NCBI RefSeq assembly: GCF_018320785.1
Contig: NC_054885.1
Span: 3,732,921 to 3,796,920, forward strand
Origin: Cheilinus undulatus
Taxonomy: Eukaryota > Chordata > Actinopteri > Labriformes > Labridae
DNA length: 64,000 bases
Direction: 5' to 3'
The notes under the pieces are model-generated. The model made no database searches. It was not told where the DNA came from and worked only from the letters and a program-made list of their open reading frames with translations. A program made the translations under genes and the position numbers. Below are positions 22,966-33,404 of the stretch, piece after piece (position 1 is the first letter of the stretch; each line of letters opens with the position of its first letter).

Positions 22966-23440
22966 TAGCCTGGCACAACAGATGGATTTGTTTCACACAT
23001 CCATCTGGGAAAGCTTCAATAGGAAACATTTGAGAAAAGGCAGAGGCTTTGAAAAAACTCTGAGTGTGATTGGATGAACGTTCTGTCTGTCACATCTCTA
23101 CGGGTCATTAAGAGCAACAAAACACGTGACGTAGCAGCTATTGAGCTTCCCGTGTGCATCTACGGGGAATAATGTGAAACATGGCGACTATAGACATGTA
23201 AGTATTCGACTTTTGTCGTTTTTGAAAAGAAAACAATTCACTAATTGTTCGCCATAATTGTTCCCCCCCTTGCTGCTTGTTTACGTCACGACTCTGCTGT
23301 GCCTGGAAGTACAGCCCCTCGTCGCCGATTGGTCCTGTCACTTTCTAACCGGGCCCAAACAGTTCAGACGGGAGCTTTGCAAGATGGATTCGCCAGTGAG
23401 AAACAAGGAAATGGGTGTATCCATCTGCTTTGCAAGGTTA
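22966..23440. mobile_element. 475-bp MITE family, copy 2, complete with 9-bp target duplication
   Basis: Starts TAGCCTGGCA and ends TGCAAGGTTA, with AGATGGAT / ATCCATCT just inside. Flanks GCACGCCCC (22957-22965) and GCATGCCCC (23441-23449) match at 8 of 9. Non-coding. A 9-bp duplication points to a Mutator-like (MULE) origin, but no transposase supports the assignment. Confidence 0.85.
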
Positions 23441-23679
23441 GCATGCCCCTGGACCCCCTTGAAAGGTCAGGGTACACAGGATCAGAATGGTACCACCACT
23501 GCCTCAATATGAGCCAGGAAGAAACCCTGCACACCCCTAGTTTCAGAGTACACTAAACATTACTGAACATTCCCAGGTTGTTTTTTGGAGCTACAGCGTG
23601 TTGATAAGAGATAAAATAAAACGCTGTAGAAGTGCGCATTCTTGCTCTGCTAGCACGTGCACTCTAGCAAGTTATCTTT

Positions 23680-23990
23680 TATTTTGTTTTGGACATTTGG
23701 CCGTAATACCCAAGCGGCAACTTCTGGTCCTGAAAAATGAAGCCAATCCCAATTGCAAAAAGTTGCCATACAACGAGTGTCTTGAGGCTGGCTGCAGGAA
23801 CACCGAAAGTCCCATCTGGACACATGTTAAACAGACGGTTTTTACACTAGAAATAAACTGGCTTCGTGGGTGGGCTGTTAGGTTGATCCAATGTTCGGTT
23901 GAAACTGCGATTTCAATGTGGAAGCCTCCGCGAATTGGCTTCAAGAGCCGTTTGAGTCCGCCTATTGTAAGCAGATGGCTGACGTCACAC
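23680..23990 (+). repeat. Common fish interspersed repeat fragment
   Basis: Contains AACTTCTGGTCCTGAAAAAT, GAGTGTCTTGAGGCTGGCTG and related blocks that I recognise as a widespread fish repeat. The long frame 23598-24035 runs through it and is not credible as a gene. Confidence 0.5.
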
Positions 23991-24039
23991 AGGGTTTGTG
24001 CAATTCTTTCTACAGTATATGGTAATACCATATAGCCTG

Positions 24040-24360
24040 GTAAAATTTCAGGAGGAAAAGTCTTGAACGCACAGAACAAGCTCAAAGTCCTTATTCATTT
24101 ACTCATCAATTATGCATTACACCGTTTGTTCTAGCAGCATCAATAAAATGATCATGATTTATAACCTATGCTGACACAAGGCTAATAAATGTAGATTAAC
24201 ATTGTTCATGGTTGAGCCTTTGTCAAAGGTGGAGATTTAAATAGTCGCTATGTAAACAAAATATGCACAATGCCTCTATTGGTGATGTGACTATCCTGTT
24301 GTTTCAACTGTGACTGGATCTCGGAGTGCAAAGTAAATGTTATTTAGACATTAATCTATC
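24040..24360 (+). repeat. Unclassified interspersed repeat, copy 3
   Basis: About 300 bp collinear with 19200-19530 and, at its end, with 17440-17570, including GGAGATTTAAATA, CCTCTATTGGTGATG and GTAAATGTTATT. No terminal inverted repeat or tail defines its class. Confidence 0.65.
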
Positions 24361-26820
24361 ATGAGCTCAGCTCTAACCATCGTGTAGCAAAGTCACATTT
24401 AAGTGGGAAATTTTTTGACAAAAAAAAGTCGTGCAAAGGCCAGAACTGGACCCGTTTGTCAACAATGTGAGCTAGCTCCCATTTGAAAGACAGTTTCCTT
24501 CTTTTTTCCCAATTTTGTTGATGTTTTAAAGACTTAAAAAGAAAAAATACTACCAAATAAAGAGCTGTTTGGGATATGAAGGATCAGCTTTTATTACTGA
24601 GCTGAGACCAATTCTTTAAAAGAACCACATTTTCATTACTCTGTATGCAGTCTGAGCTATCACATCTCAGACTGTTTCCAGTATGTATCGAGGCGTATTC
24701 ACACATCATCATTGTGAGCAAAAAGGACTGCTACTTGGTATCCAAAATGTGCACAATGGGTATAAATCCTTGAAATGCATTGTGTTAGTGGGCTAAGAGA
24801 TGAACATGTTGGACAAAATATCCTTTTTAAATACATATAAAAGTTAGAAGGTGTGTTAATTTTGAATTTTTGCTAACCATTATGCAGATTTTTACAGATT
24901 CCTTTTAGCTGATACTGATATTTAATTATATTTACAAATACCTAAAACTTGACTCCTTAAACACATTTTGAAGCTGAAGGATTACAAAAGAAACAAACTT
25001 CACACCTTAAAACACTTTAATGAACAAGGATGAACCAGGATGGACATGTCATGTCTAATCCTGTTTAAATTGTAAGTCACTGATGAGTCTTTTATAGTAC
25101 TTGAACATGTGTCTCTCTCCCATCCTAAGCATCCATTGCACTTTTATTCAGCATTTGTCAGAGTCAATAAACCTCTATTTACCATCACTATTCATGTGCA
25201 AATGACTCTTGGCTGCAAATAAAAAACTACAAATACAAACAAACCTCTGCACACACCAGACCTGTTAGTCATATGTGTGTTAACATGGTCTAAAGTAGGG
25301 ATGGATGTTCTTTTTGGCTCATTTCCCTGTCAGCTGAGTTAAAACTCAGACTAGTCTGATGGTTAAAAGTAAGAAAACAGTCACATTTATACTAGCGATG
25401 GCTTCATCCTCAACACGGTGGGGGGGCTTCAAAAACCACATCTGTAGCATGTTTTAATGGAAGTAATGGAGGAATAATTATTGTTTACAATAAGCAGAGC
25501 CACGAAGACGAGCTGTAGTGTTTACTCCTGTTGCTTAAACACAAGGAAGGAGATGGTCACAGCCACTCAATCAAGAGAGGTGGGACAAGGGAGGGTACAA
25601 TATTCCTGTGTGGTCAGTGTGAGTGATAGATGAGGAAGTACACCATCCTTTTTCTTTTCCTACTGTGTTTGATGTTTCATGCCAGGAGTTTTAAATCATA
25701 GGGCTGTCTCTGTGATCCTTCTAGAAACTTGATTCCTGTTCTCTTTATGATGTTAAACTTCATACATTTTGATTTTCTTTGCCCATCTTTCCAAATCTGG
25801 TCTCAGTAGAACAGCAGTGACTTCTCTGAATGTTTTTCACTGTTGTATGATGTGAATACCTTCATACTGATTGGAACGCACTAAAGATGAGGATGAGTGC
25901 CACCTGTCTGATTGAGGAAGCAGCTAATCCTGCTGATTTAAGAAAAAGGAGACCCACATGTGATCCCTGAGGAACGTCTGCAGTGGTGTTTCATTGCACA
26001 AAGCCCGGTTCAGCTGTTCACACACCGTCGACCTGTCTTAAACAAATAAGAGAAAAGCCTTGGGGATGGGACCCTTACGGCATGTGGTGCTATGAATTGT
26101 AAACAGATAAACCACAGTGTAAGCAGTTGAGTACACAGTCTTTCTGTTTATTGAGTAATAATCCAAAAAACAAACAACATGAAGGAAGAGCGTGGCCACA
26201 TCTGCCCTTTGGTGCTCTCTTTGTGTAATTGATAAAAAGAGTGTGTTTAATGTGTGAGGACTGTCTTCTAGCTTCTTTTGTGGTAAAGATCCTTTGGTTG
26301 TGAAAGATAAAGAGGTTTGGCCTTGTTTATACCTTGCACTAAAATGGTTAACGTCCATTTTTGACATCCAGATACTAAGAGGTAAATCTGTTAGCTTTTC
26401 AAAGCGTTTCAAACTTTCTTCCTAATATAAACTGAAGTTTGTGATACTGGAAAAAATAAAATGCTTTTTTCTGTCCAGTTGATGATGCTGGGACAGAGGT
26501 ATTGTTCATAGAGCAGGCAAAAGTTAGTCCAACAAATATGGCGGCACCAGGGAGAGGACATTAAGAATGCAAGCAGGGCACAGACCAGATGAAAATGACA
26601 CGGGGTTTGCAAGGAGAGCTGCATGAAAATAAAATACTCCGGAAATACAACAAACATGAGGGCTCGTCTCACTCAGCACCACCCAGAGATAATGATAGCT
26701 GTGAGGGCGCAGCTAATGCTAAATCAGCTCAACAGTTTAAAAAATGGTATAGATAGCGATCGCAATAGTGTCACAATACTCTGTATTCCAAAATGTTTAA
26801 AAACACAATAATATCAGATC
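24361..26820. other. No gene recognised in 2.4 kb
   Basis: Scattered short frames (for example 26038-26412 and 26409-26672 on the minus strand) show no family motif, splice signals that chain, or composition shift. Probably old unrecognisable repeat and unique intergenic DNA. Confidence 0.45.
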
Positions 26821-26826
26821 ATGACC

Positions 26827-27300
26827 TAACCTTGCAAAGCAGATGGATACGCCCATTTCCTTGTTTCTCACTGGCGAATCCATCTTGCAAAGCTCCCATC
26901 TGAACCGTTTGGGCCCGGTTAGAAAGTGACAGGACCAATCAGTGACAAGGGGCAGTACTTTCAGGCACGGCAGAGTCGTGACCTAAACAAGCAGCAGCAA
27001 GAGGCTGATGCACATATGGCGGAAGAGCTTGGTTAGCGTAAGTTTTAACAGAACTTGACAACATTTCTCAGTTAAAAGAAGAACAAAGAACAGCAGTGAG
27101 TTGTTTTCTTTCCAAAAACGACAAAAGTCGAGTACTTACCTACGTCACGTGTTGTGTTGCTCTGATTGACCCACAGAGATGTGACAGACAGAATGTTCAT
27201 CCAATCACACTTTTCAAAGCCTCTGCCTTTTCTCAAACGGTTCCTATTGAAGCGTTCTCAGATGGATGTGTGATACACATCCATCTGGCGTGTCAGGTTA
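26827..27300. mobile_element. 475-bp MITE family, copy 3, complete with 9-bp target duplication
   Basis: The 474-bp element starts TAACCTTGCAAAG and ends GTGTCAGGTTA. Perfect 9-bp duplications ATCATGACC lie at 26818-26826 and 27301-27309. It is inverted relative to copy 2. No coding capacity. Confidence 0.9.
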
Positions 27301-27383
27301 ATCATGACCTAAGTATCATGATAATATCGTATTGCCACCCCTGTTGGTTGTATGCGTACATTGCAGTCGGCTTTATCTGCTCT

Positions 27384-27887
27384 TAGTAAAGCAGGGGTGT
27401 CCAAACTTTTTTCACAGAGGGCCACATACAGAAATATATTAGGATGGTGGGGCCACTTTCATATTCCTCGCCATGAGGATTTTAAAGTTACTAAGACTAA
27501 TCCAATGTAAGTTAATACATGCTAAGCGATTGAGTTTTTTTTTTTTTTTGAGTTTTTTGGATTTTGGGGAGCCAGTCAGATTTCATGGGGCCCTGGCTAA
27601 CACTGGCTCTGCCCCTAAAAAGTTATTGGTGCTGCTATTTGCTGTGATAATCCATCAGGACGTTGTTAATCAAGATATCTTCTTGTTAAAATGTTTGTTC
27701 ACAGATTTGACATGGTAGCACCGCCATGTGCGGAAAAAAAAGAAGTACAATACAGTTAAGCACAAGCTTCATGTTTTACTGTGGGCCATATTTCATTTTA
27801 TCTCTAGAATTTGCTGTGGCCAATCAAAAATGGACCGCGGGCCACATTTGGCCCTCGGGCCATAGTTTGGACACCCCTGTAGTAAGG
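27384..27887. mobile_element. Complete hAT MITE with 8-bp target duplication
   Basis: The element is 27392-27879, with perfect 15-bp inverted ends CAGGGGTGTCCAAAC / GTTTGGACACCCCTG and flanking octamers TAGTAAAG / TAGTAAGG (7 of 8). Non-autonomous. A relative lies at 52670-53279. Confidence 0.9.
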
Positions 27888-28039
27888 GATAAACACTGTA
27901 GACATGGAGAAGCCAGAGTTGTTTATGTTAGATTACTTAATGCATTCACCAGTCCCGTTAGGCATGTGTGTGCTTTTTGGTAGTTATTTTACCCAAAACT
28001 TTCCCATTCTGCAGAGGCCTTCTTTTTAAAAAGGATAGT

Positions 28040-28240
28040 GTATTTTTTTTTTTCTTTTTAAAGATTTATTTTTGGGCCTTTTCATGCCTTTATTTGATAG
28101 AGGAAGGACAGTGGATAACTTAGAAACAGGGAAGTGAGTAGGGAGAGACACGTGGTCAAGGGCCACAGGCCGGATTTGAACCCGGGCCGCCCGCCTACAT
28201 GGGTAGCGCCTTAAACCACTTGACCATCTGCGCTCCCAGG
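28040..28240 (-). mobile_element. tRNA-derived SINE, near full length
   Basis: On the minus strand it begins GGGAGCGCAGATGGTCAAGT (A-box like) and carries a B box in GGGTTCAAATCC. A body with GTGTCTCTCCCTA and CTATCAAATAAAGGCATGAA follows, then an A/T-rich tail near 28045. A truncated relative is at 46203-46310. The head is tRNA-like but too diverged to be a functional tRNA. Confidence 0.8.
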
Positions 28241-28743
28241 ATAATGTGTTTTTAGGAGGCTTTGACGTGATAGGAGTTAGTGAATTTCCAACGAAATAGT
28301 TGCAACAGCTTTCGTTGCTTAAGTAATATTTGCATAAGGCTTTATAGGTATTAAGTGCACATAACTGTGACAAAATTTAACGTCAGTGACAATTCAAACC
28401 TGTTATTTTAGTACTCTGTACAAACTCATACACCCTGTAAAAATTAAAACCATGACACATTTGTTTTGAAAGGTACTGAGTGAATGTTTGATTGGAACTA
28501 TTATGTTTAAATCTTTTATCAACACTTCATGAATTTTATGTGAACAGAAAACTAAAACAAACATTAAGGCTGTCCTAAAGCAGAGTAGCATGTTAACAGA
28601 GAGCTGTGTCCTCAAGTGTGGACAGAAATGTTGTTGGCAGTAGTACTGTATCTGCGGGAGTCAAACAGCCAATGAGACTTCCTGCCCAGCGTATCTGCTC
28701 CGTGCTGATTTGATGCCCACTGGCTGCCGGAGCTCTGACAGGG

Positions 28744-28990
28744 CAGAGACATATAGGTGGCTGCATATATGGTTTGACCCCAAAAATTCTAACAAAAGGT
28801 TTCTCAGTGGTTTACAACACTGTGGTTTACAAAACATACTAAAAGTTTACCAAAGTTTGACCACTAGAAAGGTGTAATTTTCAAGATGGCTGCCATCAAG
28901 TCCTTAAAATGACCATTACTCCTTTGTATTCCTCCTAGACCAGGAATACTGGTGCCTGATACATGTTTTGGCCATGTAATATTCTAATTA
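28744..28990 (+). repeat. Interspersed repeat, inverted partner of 33090-33400
   Basis: Shares AAGTTTGACCACTAGAAAGG, GTGTAATTTTCAAGATGG and AATTCTAACAAAAG in reverse complement with 33220-33360. Class not determined. Confidence 0.55.
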
Positions 28991-29227
28991 GCATATTTGC
29001 ATGATAGATAAGTGATTACAAGTAGCATTATATATTAAAGCAAGCGGTTAGAAGCATATTTAAGCGAAAAATAGGTACAGTTTTCCCTAAGTAATTGCAT
29101 ATTTCACCTTTCTCATATCGTTTTGCCGAGTGTTGGTGGTTTTGTGGTTCAAAACAATTCTTTTGATCCCGATAAAGAATAAATTAATTAGAACTGTGTG
29201 GTACTGTACACCGCTTTCAACATTATT

Positions 29228-29252
29228 ACAATACAATACAATACAATACAAG
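29228..29252. repeat. (CAATA)n microsatellite
   Basis: Five tandem ACAAT/CAATA pentamers immediately left of the deleted Tc1 copy. Confidence 0.85.
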
Positions 29253-29257
29253 AACTT

Positions 29258-30270
29258 TATTATGCAAATGACATTTTTCTCTCATTCCTAAATACTAATG
29301 CAAATGACAGAATATTTTTCAAGTCATCAGCCGTTAGAGCATAATTCAAAAGTTTTAGAACAAACTTCAAAATGATAACCATTATTTTTTTCAAAATAAA
29401 ACCTCAAAATGCACTTTTCCCCATGTACCATATTATTGAGCAGGCCACAGGTTTCAGCAATATGGGAAAGAAAGAGGATCTCTGCTGCCGAAAAGTGTCA
29501 AATAGTGTAATGCCTTGGACAAGGAATGAAAACATTAGATATTTCATGAAAAATTAAGCATGATCATCTTACTATGAAGAAATTTGTGGCTGATGCAGAG
29601 CACAGACGGGTTCATGCAGATAAAGGCATAATGAGGAAGGTTTCTGACAGACAAATTCATCAGATTAAGAGAGCAGCTGCTAAAATGCCATTACAAAGCA
29701 GCAAACAGGTATTTGAAGCTGCTGGTGCCTCTGGAGTCCCATCAACCTCCTGACCTCAACCCTGTTGAGAACCTTTGGAGCATCCTCAAGCTAAAGATCT
29801 ATGAGGGTGGGAGGAAGTTCACATCAGAACAGCAGCTCTGGGAGGATATTCTGACATCCTACAAAGACATTCAAGCAGAAACTCTCCAAAAACTCACAAG
29901 TTCAATGGATGCAGGAATAGTGAAGGTGATATCAAAAAAAGGGCTCCTATGTTAACATGGAACTTGGCCTGTTAAGATGTTTTTGATTGAAATAGCTTTG
30001 ATTTCAGTAAATATGACCTCCTAATGCTGCAATTCCAACACATGACCATTTTCAGTTCTTTACAACCTATAAAATCTTTTAAAACCTTGTTTTAATAATG
30101 TGGAACAGTGCATTTTGAGGTTTTTAATTTTTTAAAAATGGTTATCACTATGAAGTTTGTTCCAAAACATTTGAATTATGCTCTAACTGCTGACGACTCA
30201 AAAAATATTCTGTCATTTGCATTAATATTTAGGAAAATCAGAGAAAAATGTCATTTGCTTAATAATGGAG
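29258..30270 (+). mobile_element. Deletion derivative of the DD37E Tc1-like element
   Basis: Both ends keep the ATTATGCAAATGACATTTTT-type inner terminal repeat, but the outer about 19 bp are gone. It encodes the helix-turn-helix segment (29560-29740) and then jumps directly to PPDLNPVENLW (29740 on; frame 29713-29955). The whole middle of the transposase, with both catalytic Asp residues, is deleted. Same family as 19680-21213, opposite orientation. Confidence 0.85.
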
Positions 30271-30282
30271 AGGGACCCAACT

Positions 30283-30550
30283 GCAGTCAAGATGGCCAAC
30301 CTGGACGTCGCTGTACATCCAATCCATGCCGGAAGTCCCAAGCAGAAGTTTCTTCTTTTTGTAGGCTCAGCTGCCAGTGCCTAAGCCTAACCCTTGGTGC
30401 TGGATCTCAAATATATCACCTTCCCGACTGCCTTACGCTGAACCTAACCACTTGGGTTTTAATGCCTAAGCCTAACCTTAGACGTACAGACTTCTGGTTG
30501 AGACTTCCTGTAAGGATTGGATGTATGTCGGCCATCTTTTCTGTATCAAG
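30283..30550. mobile_element. Short MITE with GATGGCC ends
   Basis: Inverted ends AAGATGGCCAACCTGGACGT with CATCCAATCC, and GGATTGGATGTATGTCGGCCATCTT. Non-coding; part of the frame 30108-30725 crosses it by chance. Confidence 0.5.
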
Positions 30551-30821
30551 GTACTCTTGTATTAATGTGGAAAGCGGTGTAAAGTTAGTCAAAACATGGC
30601 TGCCACGTGAAGGCTCAGTACCGCTAACCTCTTTTATTTTGTTGGGTTGTGTTTTTTTGTATATTTTTTATAATGCTTTTTTTGCCTTTTGTTTTTTTAA
30701 TATATTTTTTAAATACTTTTCTTAGTTATACGTATCTTTTTCTATTTTCTTCAGTTGTTTCCTCTTATTCTGGTTTATTTTTTTATACTATTTTGCACTG
30801 TGACCCTCACTAGATTTAACA

Positions 30822-31798
30822 TTAGTCGTCACACTCTTCCTCCCATAGAGGTTGATTATTGTGATTCTCACAATTCCCAACTTGACATGGTCCACAGGCA
30901 GGCATGCATGGTAGTCCATATGCCCTGCAACCACACTGTTGTGTTCGGCAGGCAGTTGTGCAGTTACAGTGGATCATCTGCAGGAGGCTTTCTGGGTCAG
31001 CAGTCTTACTGGTCATAACTGGCAGGAACCAGTTGTCCACCAGTTTCCATCCCCAATCCACTGTGTTCATGTCACCTTCCTTTCCAATCCACACCATGAT
31101 CTGGAAGTAAACTCTTTGGCAGTGGTGTTTGGTTGAGGACTCAGTTAGAGGAAGACATTCTGGGGTAACAAATGATTTGGCAGTAACGATTTTCTTGCTG
31201 AAAAGGTTGTTGTGCAAAGAAACAAGTGAATCTGTACTCTCTCCACCAAACAACACTGCCATTGCCTTGGTCCCATGGTCCTCTATGACCTTGGTTCCCA
31301 ACCTGGGGTCCGGGACCCCCCAGGGGGGGCGCCAGAGATCTTAGGGGGGCGCGAGGCTTTGTCTGCTCTGAGGCTACGGTTTGCAAATATTGACTAAAAC
31401 CATGATAAAGCAGTTATAAAGTAGTTTATACAAAGGTCTTTTGTTAAGAAAAGTATGCGTGGACTTTTTTTTAGGGTTTTATCAGTGGAACAATTCAAAT
31501 CTATGTTGATTTTTGGCAGCAGCGTGTCACTTTTTTTTTCTCTCTCTGGGGTCCTAGGGGGACTCTGCTTTTCTGAGGAGCGTGTAGGGGGTCTCCAAGG
31601 AAAAATGGTTGGGAAACACTGCTCTATAACATTTCTTGCTTGATGCAGGCTTGACACATTTGCACAGGACTGGATGGTTGATTCACCATTCACAAGTTTC
31701 TGGAATGCTGTCTGTAAGTAGTCAAGGATGAAGTTTGTTTGAGCAAAATGGTAAACACTGTGCTGCCAACAACATTTCAATGAGGCAAGCAAGTTCAA
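30822..31798 (-). pseudogene. Uncharacterised CXC-type Cys-rich ORF, split by a hAT insertion
   Basis: The 3' segment (31288 down to 30822) encodes VYFQIMVWIGKEGD, then WGWKLVDNWFLPVMT, then a Cys-rich block with HCNCTTACRTQQCGC and GLPCMPACGPCQ, and an acidic tail EEECDD. The 5' segment (31798 to 31622) encodes a preceding part ending SSLHQARNVIE. The two are in the same frame once the hAT at 31289-31621 and one target copy are discounted. The order (aromatic/Trp motif, then CXC-like cluster, then acidic end) matches a family of uncharacterised animal proteins often found near mobile DNA; no function is established. More N-terminal sequence should exist, but I did not find it. Could be a recently disabled multi-copy gene. 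Confidence 0.6.
31281..31629. mobile_element. hAT MITE with 8-bp target duplication, inserted in the CXC ORF
   Basis: The element is 31289-31621 (333 bp), with ends near GGTTCCCAACC and GGTTGGGAAACACTG. Flanking octamers CTCTATGA (31281-31288) and CTCTATAA (31622-31629) match at 7 of 8. Non-coding. Confidence 0.8.
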
Positions 31799-31975
31799 AT
31801 GCTGATAATGCTGAAAATTGTGAATTTAGTTTTGTTGGGTTTAGTATAATACTACCTTTATACGCAAAACATCTATAGAGGATGCATTACATATGTATCA
31901 CCTTATTCAAATTGAAATAAGTGACCATTTTAGAAGTTCACACACAGGCCTCTGTTCGGGCTAATTCAGAGTTGT

Positions 31976-32869
31976 TTAACCCTTTACCCACTGAGTCTAA
32001 AAATGTCGATTTGGATATATTTTGTTATTATGGCTGTAAAATAGTCAGGAAATGTCTGAGAGCTTTGCTCCCTTTTCCCAGGAGTACTTGAACTTGACTT
32101 TCCAACATCTGGTTAATGATTATTGCACATTATATGGAATTGTCAGCAGTTTAAAAGAAGAAAACACAAAAACTGATTTGTTTTTCATGGCTTTTATGAG
32201 AAGAAATGTTGTTATTGCTCATGAAGTTTTGATTTGACATTTGAAATGTAAACCTATACATGTTTAGAACAATCACCAGTCATTTTTTGAGTCTAGGACT
32301 CTGGGTGTGCAAAACAGTACAAAAGATAACTATAATGCATGGAAAAATGCATTCTCAACATTCTCAAGTAACATTTTTGCACATGACAGACACACACAAA
32401 TGCCACTATCTAACGCTATTTTTTGAAACCAAAAAAAAACTCTCGCTTGCTCTCCTTTTACTCTCTTCCTTCCCTCTCTTTTCTCACTCGTCTTCTGCCA
32501 AAGCTGCAGTTTTCGCGGTGCTGTTTGACATTGCCGTAATATACATACCACACATCATATATTGCCAGAAAGCACAGATTCTCAGCTCTCTGTCAGCGTT
32601 GGAATTTTTTAGATTGAGCAAACTTTTGAGGAGTTACAGTGTTGAGAATCTGCGTAGCGGTCTCACGATACTTCTGGTGTTTTGCTATGAATGCCCACGT
32701 CATGGTTGCGAGTACTGTAATGAACCATGTATGTGTGCATGCCCTCAATTCTCAGCTTTCCAACACTGTTGGAATTTTCTGATCGGACAAACTTTGACAG
32801 AGTTACGTTAATAATACTCTGGACATATAAAACACAGCGCCGGTGCTGGCTCAGTAGGTAAAGGGTTAA
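31976..32869 (+). mobile_element. piggyBac-like element flanked by TTAA
   Basis: The element is 31980-32865 (886 bp), with ends CCCTTTACCCACTGAG and CTCAGTAGGTAAAGGG directly bordered by TTAA at 31976-31979 and 32866-32869, the piggyBac signature. The plus-strand frame 32260-32811 ends with CEYCNEPCMCACPQF, which resembles the C-terminal Cys-rich domain of piggyBac transposases. The catalytic core was not recognised, so this is a non-autonomous derivative. Confidence 0.8.
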
Positions 32870-33089
32870 GATCAAAAGTTAAACAACTCCAATTAAAGTT
32901 AATTTTTGGTGCAATAACTTTTACATTGAAAGTCAAGTCTGTGTTTTAGCAAAAAACAAAACAAAAACGGTGTGTGTCCAAAAACACGTACTGAGTAGGA
33001 GTTACATGATGTGGCTAAATTGTTTACACCTCTGGTTCACCCCAAACAAAGATAAAACCTTACAGTAATCTCACAAAATCATGTATTCC

Positions 33090-33404
33090 ATAAGTATTTA
33101 ATCATGTCAGTGCAATTTAGACAAGTCCAATGGATTCATAGACCCGGAAAACATGGGGTTGGTCACCAAGTTTGGCTAGGTCAAATAATAAAAGAGTTCA
33201 GATATTTTAAGGGCTCCTGCATCAAGCAATTTTAAGGACTTCCTGCCCATCTTGAAAATTACACCTTTCTAGTGGTCAAACTTAGGTAAAGTATGTTATT
33301 AAGAATACCTAATACTACAAAAAAACAGCTGAGAAAGCTTTTGTTAGAATTTTTTTTGGGTTAGGTGTTTTTTTTTCATATATGCAGCAGCCTAATACTG
33401 CAGT
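33090..33404 (-). repeat. Interspersed repeat, inverted partner of 28744-28990
   Basis: Contains CATCTTGAAAATTACACC, CCTTTCTAGTGGTCAAACTT and TTTTGTTAGAATTTTT, complementary to the copy at 28.76 kb. Confidence 0.55.

Noticed and set aside
23598..24085. 145-aa and 137-aa frames on opposite strands
   Set aside because: They run through a common interspersed repeat and overlap each other antisense; no domain recognised.
30108..30725. 205-aa frame
   Set aside because: It crosses the Tc1 derivative end and a MITE, and ends in T-rich hydrophobic sequence; no homology recognised.
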